Assembly: GCF_003391135.1 (NCBI RefSeq)
Contig: NZ_CP031455.1
Span: 7,281,501 to 7,345,500 of the forward strand
Origin: Streptoverticillium olivoreticuli subsp. olivoreticuli
Lineage (GTDB): Bacteria > Actinomycetota > Actinomycetes > Streptomycetales > Streptomycetaceae
Length of the DNA stretch: 64,000 bases
Direction of reading: 5' to 3'
This document shows positions 1 through 7,626 of this stretch, one piece after another (positions within the stretch are counted from its first letter, which is position 1; each line of letters opens with the position of its first letter). The notes below the pieces were generated by a model, which saw only the letters and a list, made by a program, of their open reading frames with translations, was not told the DNA's origin and made no database searches. The translations under genes and the position numbers were made by a program.

Positions 1-138
1 CCGCCGCCGACGGCGAGGGCATAGTCGTCAAGCCCCTCCAGGCGTACGTCAAGGTCGGCGACGGCCGCCTCGTTCAGCCGGGCATGAAGTGCTGCGGCGG
101 GGTAGTACCTGCGCGTCATCTACGGCCCGGAGTACACC
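1..138 (+). pseudogene. pnkp: Polynucleotide kinase-phosphatase (Pnkp), interrupted 5' fragment, also cut by window edge
   Basis: Read from base 3, this encodes the end of the ligase/adenylyltransferase domain of bacterial Pnkp, an RNA end-repair enzyme: nucleotidyltransferase motif IV (EGIVVKP, bases 15-35) and the start of motif V (LVQPGMKC). At about base 102 one base is gained and the restored frame carries TAG at 103-105, where the family has GAG; the frame then continues YLRVIYGPEYT to base 138. After that, homology stops abruptly and resumes at 2579. The gene is therefore broken twice: by a frameshift plus nonsense codon in motif V and by a 2.4 kb insertion. The kinase and phosphatase domains would lie before base 1 and are not visible. 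Confidence 0.85.
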
Positions 139-170
139 GTTCCTATCGTAATTGGCCGACGTTGGCCTGA

Positions 171-1835
171 TCACGGCAAACCGGATTTGTGATCCGGTGA
201 CCCCGCGAACGGTCTTCGGGGGTCGGGGAACAGCGCGAGCTGGTCACCTTGGTCCAGTCGGGTCTTACCGCCTCGTACGGGCGTGCTCGCTGTCCTGGGT
301 GGGCTCGCGGTCCCGCGTGGCCTGGGGACGAATGCGGTCTGGCCGGTAGCTCTCCGCGCAGCGATCCTCTGGTCGCTGGCGGTCACACCTGGCCGACGCC
401 GGATTCCGTGTCCCAGGCCACGCCTGCCAATAGCCACAGCCGCCGAGTGGTGGCGTGTGACGGTGGTCTTCTTGCTGATCTGCTGGAGTGGGGTCTTCCA
501 GTACCGCTCGCCCCAGTTGCTGGTGTACGCCGGATCGACCGCGATGACGACAAGCCCGGCATGGAACGCCATGCCGCGCAGCCGTTCCCGGAACCGTGCG
601 GTCGGGATGCCAGCCACTGTTTTCCGGAACTTCTTTCCCCGGCCGCCGCGTCCCATCCGCTCCCGGCCCGTCGAGCGGGCGTCGTCGAAGTTGAGGTTCT
701 CCACCACGATCCCCGCGCAGCCGTGTTGCCGGGCAAGCTTGATGAGTTGGCTGATCGCGTCCCGCAGGCGGCCGTCGCGCTGCAATGCGGGGCCGATCAG
801 GTCGAGCGGGATGGTGTGCGGTTGGCCGATCGGGTTGCCGTGCGGGTCGAGCACGTAAGCGGCAAGGTGGTCGGCGTTGAGGTCGATGCCGATGGTGCGT
901 TCATCGAAGTCTCGGATCTCCTCCGGGGTGGGCAGCACGGCCTTGTCGGCGCACCAGGACGCATCGAGGTACCAGCGTCCACGTACCGGGTCGTACACGA
1001 AGTCGTACCGGACCGCTCTGTTGACGGTCACGCGGTCGAGCCATTCGTCACGGCGGTGGGAGAACTGCACGGTGCAGCTCAGCTGGTACCGGCCCCGAGG
1101 CGCGTTCGCCAGATGCCGTAGCGGCTCCGGGAGGACGATGGTGACCGAGCCGTCGTTCGGGTTGACGCAGATCGTGTAGTTCCCGAACGGCGCGCCGGAC
1201 TCCCCGTCAGCGGTGAGGAACAGCCGGGCGGCATCCCACTGCTCACGCCACTGGGCCTCGGTGAGCTGGGCCTTCTCCAGGTTGTGCCGGGCCTTCGCCA
1301 AGCGGCGTCCGCCGATTGCGATGCTCGGCTTTCCAGAGGCGATCCGCTGCTCAACGCGGGCGAGGCGTGCTGTGAGGACCTGCAAGCGGCGCTGCTTGCC
1401 GAACCGCTCGCCCTGGTCCCGGTAGCCGCTCGCCTTGCCCTTCTTGCCTCCGCACGGCGCGGCCAGGCGCTGGGTGATCGTGCGGATCGCACGCCGCAGA
1501 GACGATGCCTCGTCGTACAGGCAGCGGAGAGAGAGTTGGTACTGGTCCTCGCTCGCCCTGGTCATCGCCCCGGCCAGACGCGAGGACGACTGCTTCGTCA
1601 GGCTGTGTTTGCGCTCGGTGCGCTGGTTGTCCTTGACGCGCACCTTACCGATCTCGATGCGCCGGGCCAGGTCAGCACGCTGATGGTGTCCGAGGTGTCG
1701 GCCGACCAGCGTCAATACCTGATCGTCCTGGGCGGTGGTGTGCACACGGTCCCGTATGCGGGCACCGGACGGTGCGGCGACGGTGAAAGGGGCAGCCAGT
1801 ATGCGAAGTCGCTTACCTCGCCTCTTCCGGGGCAC
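171..1835 (-). CDS. tnpB: TnpB-like RNA-guided nuclease-family protein of the IS607 element
   Basis: 554 residues from a GTG start preceded by GGGGAGGAGG at good spacing; the frame is open further upstream but that part is tnpA remnant. The RuvC-like fold is recognisable: motif I IGIDLNADH (Asp about 318), motif II IVVENLNF (Glu about 379), and the VDPAYTSNWG segment (about 433-442) that precedes the third motif. Two things differ from standard TnpB: there is no CxxC...CxxC zinc finger after DPAYTS, and where DADVNAA-type sequence is expected the protein has TRHHSAAVAIGRRG, with His instead of the third Asp. It is longer than compact TnpB (about 400), like the actinobacterial TnpB-related proteins. 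The frame is intact although the partner recombinase is dead. Nuclease activity is uncertain. Confidence 0.85.
   Translation of the reverse strand: MPRKRRGKRLRILAAPFTVAAPSGARIRDRVHTTAQDDQVLTLVGRHLGHHQRADLARRIEIGKVRVKDNQRTERKHSLTKQSSSRLAGAMTRASEDQYQLSLRCLYDEASSLRRAIRTITQRLAAPCGGKKGKASGYRDQGERFGKQRRLQVLTARLARVEQRIASGKPSIAIGGRRLAKARHNLEKAQLTEAQWREQWDAARLFLTADGESGAPFGNYTICVNPNDGSVTIVLPEPLRHLANAPRGRYQLSCTVQFSHRRDEWLDRVTVNRAVRYDFVYDPVRGRWYLDASWCADKAVLPTPEEIRDFDERTIGIDLNADHLAAYVLDPHGNPIGQPHTIPLDLIGPALQRDGRLRDAISQLIKLARQHGCAGIVVENLNFDDARSTGRERMGRGGRGKKFRKTVAGIPTARFRERLRGMAFHAGLVVIAVDPAYTSNWGERYWKTPLQQISKKTTVTRHHSAAVAIGRRGLGHGIRRRPGVTASDQRIAARRATGQTAFVPRPRGTASPPRTASTPVRGGKTRLDQGDQLALFPDPRRPFAGSPDHKSGLP
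180..198. other. Subterminal hairpin at the 3' end of tnpB (candidate element end / omega-RNA element)
   Basis: Perfect 7-bp inverted repeat ACCGGAT / ATCCGGT around a 5-base loop, overlapping the last codons of tnpB and about 40 bp from the pnkp junction. TnpB guide RNAs are typically taken from the 3' end of tnpB and the adjoining element end, so this is the place to look for one. Whether it is transcribed is unknown. Confidence 0.4.
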
Positions 1836-1896
1836 TGGGTGGCCTCCTCCCCGATCGACAGGATCAGTCCATAAGTTGCGGCCAAACATGCCCCAT

Positions 1897-2555
1897 AAGT
1901 CGCGGTGGCGGACAGTGGACTTGACCGCCTTCGTCAACGTCTTGGCTTCGCTGGCCGCTGCCGTACAGCAGACTGGAGAACGAGGTGACCACCGCCAGAA
2001 TGTCCCACGTCAGCTCCGACTCCCGTGAAACGTCCAGGACTTCATCCGTACCGGCGATTTCCAGCCCGGGACTGAAGGGCGGCAGCATCACATCCCGTAT
2101 AACCCCAGTTCCGAACCAGGCAAGGCGCTCCTCATGCCCGACCGGCAGCCCGACACCTCCAGCCTTTGGCGCCCTGCGCAGCCCTCGACGTTGGTCCGAC
2201 GGCCCGGAGACGACATCGAAGAACTCGCCCACCACCGGCATCGGCTGCGGCTTTTCGCAACCGGGCCATCCGCCGGTCAAGATCCCTCTCGGCCCGCTGC
2301 CGCTGCGACGGAACACGCCTGCACAGCACTACGCCCTTAGCGTCTGGCAGCTGCCCAACCTCGGCCCGCAGAGCCTTCCGGCTCCACCACGGAGAAGATG
2401 CGTTTCCCTCCCGGCGACCTACGGTCCGCCAGCACCCCGGAGGCCGTATACCTGCGCAGTATCCGCGTCGACACACCCAGAATCCGCGCGCGTCGCCGAA
2501 ACCACCCTTTGATCCATCCCGGCAAGTCATCCCGAAATGGCCAAGCATGACCCAT
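1897..2555 (-). pseudogene. tnpA: IS607-type serine recombinase TnpA, multiply frameshifted
   Basis: Pieces of one protein lie in successive minus-strand frames. About 2555-2390: MerR-like helix-turn-helix (LGVSTRILRRYTASGVLADR, then SPGGKRIF). About 2400-2260: start of the resolvase domain (KGVVLCRRVPSQRQRAERDL). About 2250-1940: middle and C-terminal part (GEFFDVVSGPSDQRRGLRRA, VGHEERLAWFGTG, LTWDILAVVTSFSSLLYG). The last residues (TLTKAVKSTV) are again in another frame, running into the tnpB leader. In active IS607 recombinases the motif is YARVSS; here it reads CRRVPS, so the nucleophilic serine position is proline. At least three frame changes and loss of the nucleophile make it inactive. 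Two near-identical CCATAAGTYGCGG copies at about 1869 and 1893 lie between the tnpA remnant and tnpB; their role is unknown. Confidence 0.8.
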
Positions 2556-2578
2556 CAACCAAGGAACTGCTGTCAACT

Positions 2579-2767
2579 CGCCCGGAGAACCTCGCCCGCC
2601 TGCGCGTGCGCCACCTCGGCCACAAGCGCTCCCTGGCGCTGCGCGAGTACGCCCTCGGCCTGGAGGCACTGGACCGGCTGGCCGACGGCGAGCCCCTGTG
2701 GCGCGTCCACGAGGCGGTCTTCGCCGTCCTCGCGCTGGAGTCGGAGCCGGTGGACCCGCGGCTGTAG
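2579..2767 (+). pseudogene. pnkp: Polynucleotide kinase-phosphatase (Pnkp), 3' fragment
   Basis: Sixty-two codons encode the conserved C-terminus of actinobacterial Pnkp: RPENLARLRVRHLGHKRSLA, then LREYALGLEALDRLA and the terminal ALESEPVDPRL. It joins directly to the EYT codons at 130-138 if the IS607 element is removed. An ATG at 2537 opens the same frame, but its first 13 residues come from the element's left end, so a 76-residue protein from that start would be an artefact of insertion. No ribosome binding site or domain supports a separate function. Confidence 0.85.
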
Positions 2768-2774
2768 GGGCGGC

Positions 2775-2827
2775 CCGCCGCAGGACTACCGCCGGGCGCG
2801 GAAGGCCCGGCGGTAGTCCTGCGGCGG
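2775..2827. terminator. Bidirectional terminator overlapping the 3' codons of the GlxA-family gene
   Basis: Perfect 23-bp inverted repeat (arms 2775-2797 and 2805-2827, loop of 7). The right arm is the coding sequence for PPQDYRRA of the regulator; the left arm is its exact reverse complement and contains the regulator's stop codon at 2786-2788. It lies between two converging genes (pnkp remnant and regulator) and can terminate both. Confidence 0.8.
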
Positions 2828-3739
2828 CACCCCCATCGCCTTGGCGAAATGCCGCCGCAGGTTCGCGGCCGTGCCCAGCCCGCACAGCCGCGCCACGTGG
2901 TCGACGGAATGGTCGCCGCTCTCCAGCAACTCCCGCGCCCGGCCGATCCGCTGCGTCTGCAGCCACCGCATCGGGGTCGTTCCCGTGGCCGCAAGGAAGC
3001 GGCGGGCGAAGGTGCGCGGGCTGGTGTGCGCCTGCCGCGCCAGGTCGGTCACCGTCAGCGGCCGGTCGAGCCGCTCCACCGCCCAGTGCAGCAGCGGGGC
3101 GAGGGAGTCGTCCCGGCGCTCCGGCAGCGGGGCGTCGATGTACTGGGCCTGGCCGCCGGGCCGGTGCGCGGGGGCGACGAGCTGCCGGGCCAGGGTGTTG
3201 GCCGCCTCGCTGCCGTAGTCCTCGCGCACCAGGTGCAGGCAGACATCGATGCTCGCGGTCGATCCCGCCCCGGTGACGATGTCCCCGTGATCGACGTAGA
3301 GCACCGCCGGATCGACGCGGACGGCCGGGAACCGCTCGGCGAGCAGCGGGGCGTACATCCAGTGGGTGGTGGCCGTGCGGCCGTCGAGCAGCCCGGTGGC
3401 CGCCAGCGTGAACGCGCCGGAACAGAGCGACACCAGTCGCGCGCCCCGCCGGTGCGCCGCGCGCAGGGCGTTGACCAGCTCCGGCGGCGGGTCGCCGCCC
3501 ACGTCCGCCGAGGCGGGCACCAGCACGGTGTCGGCGGCGATCAACTCCTTCGCGCCGTACGGCGTCCGGGTGTGGAACCACGACCGGGCGGACGCGTCGC
3601 CGTCCGTCCCGATGGCGCAGACGCGCAGGTCGTACCACCCCTCCGGGGTCTCGGGCCGGTCCGTGCCGAAGATGTGGCAGGGGATGGCCACTTCGAAGAA
3701 GGGCAGGCCGTCGGTCACCGCCACCGCGATCGTGGGCAT
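2786..3739 (-). CDS. GlxA-family transcriptional regulator (DJ-1/PfpI-like domain plus AraC helix-turn-helix)
   Basis: 317 residues from ATG at 3739. Residues about 1-180 form a class I amidotransferase-like (DJ-1/PfpI) sensor domain, with the usual nucleophile-elbow sequence LCSGAFTLAATGLL; in this family it binds ligands and is not known to be catalytic. Residues about 210-317 are an AraC/XylS DNA-binding domain with both helix-turn-helix units (LTVTDLARQAHTSPRTFARR and SVDHVARLCGLGTAANLRRH). Its start is 72 bp from the start of a divergent MFS exporter, the usual arrangement for a local regulator, so control of the exporter is a reasonable inference. An in-frame extension upstream of 3739 is antisense to the exporter and was rejected. 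Confidence 0.9.
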   Translation of the reverse strand: MPTIAVAVTDGLPFFEVAIPCHIFGTDRPETPEGWYDLRVCAIGTDGDASARSWFHTRTPYGAKELIAADTVLVPASADVGGDPPPELVNALRAAHRRGARLVSLCSGAFTLAATGLLDGRTATTHWMYAPLLAERFPAVRVDPAVLYVDHGDIVTGAGSTASIDVCLHLVREDYGSEAANTLARQLVAPAHRPGGQAQYIDAPLPERRDDSLAPLLHWAVERLDRPLTVTDLARQAHTSPRTFARRFLAATGTTPMRWLQTQRIGRARELLESGDHSVDHVARLCGLGTAANLRRHFAKAMGVPPQDYRRAFRARR

Positions 3740-3811
3740 GGCAGTAATGTAGCGGGTGTTGTCGGTCCTGCCACTCGTGATCGTCCGCCGCTGCCCCGAT
3801 GCTGGATCGAC

Positions 3812-5239
3812 ATGACGATCCCTCGCACGACCTCCCCGGGGAGCGGTGTGTCCGCGGCACCCGCCCCCACACCCTCGCCCGACCCGCGCCGCTGGCTGAT
3901 CCTGGCGGTGGCGTCCACCGCCCAATTCCTCGCCGTGCTCGACGTGGTGGCCGTCAACATCGCCTTCCCCCTGATCGGCGAGGACTTCCGCGCGGCCTCG
4001 CCCGGCGCGCTGTCCTGGGTGCTCAACGCCTACACGATCACGCTCGCCGCGCTGCTGATCCCGGCCGGCCGGTTGGCCGACGGGACGGGCCGCCGGCGGT
4101 CGTTCCTCCTCGGCCTGTCCCTCTTCGGTCTCGCCTCCACCGCCTGCGGCCTCGCCCCCGGCCTGGGCTGGCTGATCGCGGCCCGGGTCGTGCAGGGCGT
4201 CGGCGCCGCCGTCCTGGTGCCCACCTCGCTCTCCCTCGCCCTGCCCGCCTTCCCGGCCGGTGAGCGCGCCACCGCGGTCGGCGTCTGGACCGCGGTCAGC
4301 GCGCTCGCGGCAGGCTCGGGGCCGGTGATCGGCGGCCTGCTCGCCGCCTCCAGCTGGCGCTGGATCTTCCTGATCAACGTGCCCGTCGTCGTGGCCGCCG
4401 TGGTCGCGGGCGTCCGCCTGCTGCCGCGCTCCGAGCCGGGCGCACGGCACCGCCCCGACCTGCTCGGCACCGCCCTGGTGCTCGTCGCCATCGGCGGTCC
4501 GACGACGGCGCTGGCGCAGGCGGGCGAGTGGGGCTACGGCTCACCGCTCACCCTCGGCGCGTTCGCCGCCGGGGTCGCCGCGGCCGCGCTGTGCGCCGTC
4601 CATGTGCGCCGGACCCCCGACGCCGTGATCGACCCCGCCCTCTTCCGGACCCGGGGCTTCACCACGGCGGTGGCCGGGCTCTTCACCTACTTCCTCGCCT
4701 ATCAGACGCTGCTGCTCGCCACCTCCGTGCTGTTCACCGATGTCTGGGGCTACTCGGTGCAGCACGCGGGCCTGGCCCTCGCGCCCTGGCCCTGCACCGT
4801 CCTCGTCGTCTCGGCCCTCTCCGGCAGGATCGTGCGGCTGCTGGGGGAGCGCGGCGGCGCCGCCCTCGGTGCCCTGTGCTTCGTGGCCGCCCCGCTGTGG
4901 TGGCTGCTGACCGCCGCGCAGGACCCGCACTACGTCACGCGCTTCCTGCCCGGCCTGGTGCTCTGCGGCATCGGCACCGGCCTCTATCAGCCGGTGATGT
5001 TCGCCGCGACCGGTGCCCTGCCCGCGCACCGGATGTCCCTCGGCTCGGGCGTCCTGATGCTCTCGCGCCAGTGCGGCACCGCCCTCGGCGTGGCGGTCCT
5101 CGTCGCCCTGGGCGGCGGGGAGCCGCACGCGGGAGCGGGGGCGCTGCGGGCCGGCTGGGTCTTCGCCGCGGTCGCGGCCGCCCTCGCCCTGCTCGCCGCG
5201 GTGATGTTCCGCCGTGGTGCACCGCGTGATCTCGGGTGA
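3812..5239 (+). CDS. MFS drug exporter, EmrB/QacA (DHA2, 14-TM) family
   Basis: 475 residues, start ATG at 3812 (MTIPRTTSPG). Probably a proton-coupled exporter of amphipathic or cationic compounds in the cell membrane. The sequence shows the DHA2 hallmarks: TM1 with FLAVLDVVAVNIAFPLIG, motif A after TM2 (GRLADGTGRRRSF), and motif C in TM5 (GSGPVIGGLLAASSWRW), followed by hydrophobic stretches enough for 14 helices. The divergent GlxA-family gene is the likely regulator. The arginine deiminase gene starts 20 bp downstream on the same strand, so they may be co-transcribed. Substrate cannot be told from sequence. Confidence 0.88.
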   Translation: MTIPRTTSPGSGVSAAPAPTPSPDPRRWLILAVASTAQFLAVLDVVAVNIAFPLIGEDFRAASPGALSWVLNAYTITLAALLIPAGRLADGTGRRRSFLLGLSLFGLASTACGLAPGLGWLIAARVVQGVGAAVLVPTSLSLALPAFPAGERATAVGVWTAVSALAAGSGPVIGGLLAASSWRWIFLINVPVVVAAVVAGVRLLPRSEPGARHRPDLLGTALVLVAIGGPTTALAQAGEWGYGSPLTLGAFAAGVAAAALCAVHVRRTPDAVIDPALFRTRGFTTAVAGLFTYFLAYQTLLLATSVLFTDVWGYSVQHAGLALAPWPCTVLVVSALSGRIVRLLGERGGAALGALCFVAAPLWWLLTAAQDPHYVTRFLPGLVLCGIGTGLYQPVMFAATGALPAHRMSLGSGVLMLSRQCGTALGVAVLVALGGGEPHAGAGALRAGWVFAAVAAALALLAAVMFRRGAPRDLG

Positions 5240-5258
5240 TCCAGGCCAGGATGGAAGG

Positions 5259-6515
5259 ATGGGATTCCATGTCGACTCCGAGGCCGGGCGGCTGCGCCGC
5301 GTCATACTGCACCGCCCGGGACTGGAGCTCAAGCGGCTGACGCCGTCCAACAAGGACGCGCTCCTCTTCGACGACGTGCTCTGGGTGCGGCGGGCGCGCG
5401 CCGAGCACGACGGGTTCGCCGACGTGCTGCGCGAGCGCGGGGTGGCGGTGCACTTCTTCCAGGACCTGCTGGAGGAGAGCCTGGCGGTGCCGGGCGCGCG
5501 CTCGCACGTGCTGGACCGGATCTTCGACGAGAAGGAGTACGGGCCGCTCGCCACGGGCCGGCTGCGGGCTGCGTTCGACGGGATGCGGGCGCCCGAGCTG
5601 GGCTCCTGGCTGGTCGGCGGGATGACCAAGCGGGAGTTCCTGGAGCGCTACCCGGAGCCGGTCTCGGTCCGCTTCCACGCGATGGACCTGGACGACTTCC
5701 TGCTCAACCCGCTGCCCAACCACCTCTTCACCCGGGACACCTCCGCCTGGGTCTACGACGGGGTGTGCGTCAACGCGATGCGCTGGCCCGCCCGTTGGCA
5801 CGAGACCGTGCACTACGAGGCGGTCTACCGCCACCACCCGCTGTTCGCGGCGGGCTTCGACCGGGGAACGGAGGAGGGCGGCTTCCACGTCTGGTCCGAG
5901 GGGCAGGCCGCCTACCCGTCCACGATCGAGGGCGGCGACGTGCTCGTCATCGGCGAGGGCGCCGTGCTGATCGGGATGAGCGAGCGGACCACGCCGCAGG
6001 CCGTGGAGATGCTCGCCCACCGGCTCTTCGCCACCGGCTCGGCCCGCACGATCGTGGCGCTGGACATGCCGAAGCGGCGCGCGTTCATGCACCTGGACAC
6101 CGTGATGACGATGGTGGACGGCGACACCTTCACGCAGTACGCCGGGCTGGGCGGCCTCCGCTCGTACACCATCGAACCGGGGGCGGGCGAGCGCGAGCTG
6201 AAGGTCACCGACCACCCGCCGGAGCACATGCACCGCGCGATCGCCGCCGCGCTCGGCCTCGACTCGATCCGTGTGCTGACCGCGACGCAGGACGTGCACG
6301 CGGCCGAGCGGGAGCAGTGGGACGACGGCTGCAACGTGCTGGCGATCGAGCCGGGCGTCGTGGTCGCCTACGAGCGCAACGTGACGACCAACACCTACCT
6401 GCGCAAGCACGGCATCGAGGTCATCACCATCCCGGGCAGCGAGCTCGGCCGCGGCCGGGGCGGGCCGCGCTGCATGAGCTGTCCCATCGAACGGGACGCG
6501 GTCCCCCGAAGCTGA
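5259..6515 (+). CDS. arcA: Arginine deiminase
   Basis: 418 residues, the usual length. Hydrolyses L-arginine to L-citrulline and ammonia, first step of the arginine deiminase pathway, in the cytoplasm. The guanidino-group-modifying fold residues are visible: Asp in FTRDTSAW, Glu in the TIEGGDVL segment, His in MHLDTVMTMVD, and the C-terminal nucleophile Cys in RGRGGPRCMSCP. The start chosen is ATG 5259 (MGFHVDSEAGRLRR), which matches the family's N-terminus; an in-frame GTG at 5214 would overlap the exporter. Its partner ornithine carbamoyltransferase follows after 79 bp, but no carbamate kinase (arcC) or arginine/ornithine antiporter (arcD) is in the window. Confidence 0.93.
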   Translation: MGFHVDSEAGRLRRVILHRPGLELKRLTPSNKDALLFDDVLWVRRARAEHDGFADVLRERGVAVHFFQDLLEESLAVPGARSHVLDRIFDEKEYGPLATGRLRAAFDGMRAPELGSWLVGGMTKREFLERYPEPVSVRFHAMDLDDFLLNPLPNHLFTRDTSAWVYDGVCVNAMRWPARWHETVHYEAVYRHHPLFAAGFDRGTEEGGFHVWSEGQAAYPSTIEGGDVLVIGEGAVLIGMSERTTPQAVEMLAHRLFATGSARTIVALDMPKRRAFMHLDTVMTMVDGDTFTQYAGLGGLRSYTIEPGAGERELKVTDHPPEHMHRAIAAALGLDSIRVLTATQDVHAAEREQWDDGCNVLAIEPGVVVAYERNVTTNTYLRKHGIEVITIPGSELGRGRGGPRCMSCPIERDAVPRS

Positions 6516-6525
6516 GCCCACCCCT

Positions 6526-6555
6526 CCGCATAGCAATGCGGTTAATCGTATATGC
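6526..6555 (+). promoter_or_regulatory. Candidate operator/promoter of the ornithine carbamoyltransferase gene (possibly an ARG box)
   Basis: CCGCAT-AGCA-ATGCGG is a perfect 6-bp inverted repeat (6526-6541) followed by an AT-rich stretch TTAATCGTATATGC, 40-70 bp before the start codon. AT-rich palindromes of this kind before arginine genes are bound by ArgR, but the match to a published ARG box is loose. The gene may therefore have its own promoter in addition to read-through from arcA. Confidence 0.35.
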
Positions 6556-6594
6556 TTCCGTTTTCCCGCAGTCGTGAGCTAGGAGCCCATCCCC

Positions 6595-7596
6595 ATGGCG
6601 ACAGACCTCAAGGGCCGCCACTTCCTCAAGGAAACGGACTTCACCGCCGAGGAGTTCCGCAGTCTGGTCGAGCTCTCCGCCGAGCTCAAGGCGGCGAAGC
6701 GGACGGCCGTCGAGCGGCAGCGCCTCCAGGGCCGCAACATCGCGCTCATCTTCGAGAAGACCTCCACCCGCACCCGCTGCGCCTTCGAGGTCGCCGCCGC
6801 CGACCAGGGCGCCCGCACGACCTACCTCGACCCCGCGGGCTCGCAGATGGGCCACAAGGAGTCCGTCCGGGACACCGCCCGGGTCCTCGGCCGGATGTTC
6901 GACGCGATCGAGTACCGCGGCCACGGCCAGGAAGTGGTGGAGGAGCTGGCGGCCAACGCCGGGGTGCCGGTCTTCAACGGGCTCACCGACGAGTGGCACC
7001 CCACCCAGATGCTCGCCGACGTGCTCACCATGTCCGAGCACACGGCCAAGCAGCTGGAGCATGTCGCCTACGCCTACCTCGGCGACGCCCGCTACAACAT
7101 GGGCAACTCCTACCTGATCACCGGCGCGCTCCTCGGCATGGACGTCCGCATCGTGGCGCCGGAGGAGCTCTGGCCCGCCCCGGAGATCGTCGCCGAGGCC
7201 CGGCGCCTGGCCGAGGCGAGCGGCGCGCGCATCACGCTCACCGCGGACGTCGCCGAGGGCGTGCGCGGCGCGGACTTCGTCGCCACCGACGTATGGGTGT
7301 CGATGGGCGAGCCCAAGGAGGTGTGGGACGCGCGGATCGCGCTGCTGGCGCCGTACGCCGTCACCATGGACGTGCTGCACGCGACCGGCAACCCCGCGGT
7401 GAAGTTCCTGCACTGCCTGCCCGCCTTCCACGACCTCGGCACGACGGTCGCCCGCGAGATCCACGAACGCCACGGCCTGACCTCGCTGGAGGTGACCGAC
7501 GAGGTCTTCGAGTCCTCGCACTCGGTGGTCTTCGACCAGGCGGAGAACCGCATGCACACGATCAAGGCGGTGCTGGTGGCGACGCTGGCCGACTGA
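6595..7596 (+). CDS. arcB: Ornithine carbamoyltransferase (catabolic type by context)
   Basis: 333 residues. Interconverts citrulline + phosphate and ornithine + carbamoyl phosphate. Carbamoyl-phosphate site FEKTSTRTRCAFE (about 55-67), HPTQ at about 139-142, the SMG loop (VSMGEP) that binds ornithine, and HCLPAFHD (about 268-275) are all intact. Length and N-terminus (GRHFLKETDFTAEEF) match the ArcB/ArgF group rather than the shorter archaeal type. Lying next to arginine deiminase suggests the catabolic direction, splitting citrulline; if carbamate kinase is absent from the genome, the carbamoyl phosphate could instead feed pyrimidine synthesis. RBS TAGGAG at 6580-6585. The catabolic assignment is inference from context. 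Confidence 0.92.
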   Translation: MATDLKGRHFLKETDFTAEEFRSLVELSAELKAAKRTAVERQRLQGRNIALIFEKTSTRTRCAFEVAAADQGARTTYLDPAGSQMGHKESVRDTARVLGRMFDAIEYRGHGQEVVEELAANAGVPVFNGLTDEWHPTQMLADVLTMSEHTAKQLEHVAYAYLGDARYNMGNSYLITGALLGMDVRIVAPEELWPAPEIVAEARRLAEASGARITLTADVAEGVRGADFVATDVWVSMGEPKEVWDARIALLAPYAVTMDVLHATGNPAVKFLHCLPAFHDLGTTVAREIHERHGLTSLEVTDEVFESSHSVVFDQAENRMHTIKAVLVATLAD

Positions 7597-7626
7597 TGCC
7601 GGAGCCCCGGATCTCTATCGCGACCC

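Larger units (their letters stand above)
139..2578 (-). mobile_element. Decayed IS607-family insertion sequence within pnkp
   Basis: The element separates two adjacent pieces of pnkp (EYT at 138, RPENL from 2579) and carries, on the minus strand, tnpA (serine recombinase with MerR-like helix-turn-helix) followed by tnpB. This is the standard IS607 order, unlike the HUH TnpA of IS200/IS605. Boundaries are inferred from where Pnkp coding homology stops and resumes, so they are good to a few bases only; no target duplication is evident, which fits IS607. tnpA is frameshifted several times, so autonomous movement is unlikely. The right end should be near 139-198, after tnpB, and the left end near 2556-2578, before tnpA. 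Confidence 0.8.

Noticed and set aside
2337..2535. A separate MerR or BldC-like regulator gene
   Set aside because: The helix-turn-helix is followed, in other frames, by resolvase segments, so it is the N-terminus of the broken IS607 TnpA.
2537..2767. Stand-alone 76-residue gene
   Set aside because: All but the first 14 residues are the Pnkp C-terminus; the start codon lies in the inserted element.
3740..4450. Long N-terminal extension of the GlxA-family regulator
   Set aside because: Runs antisense to the MFS exporter; the conserved protein begins at MPTIAVAVT (3739).
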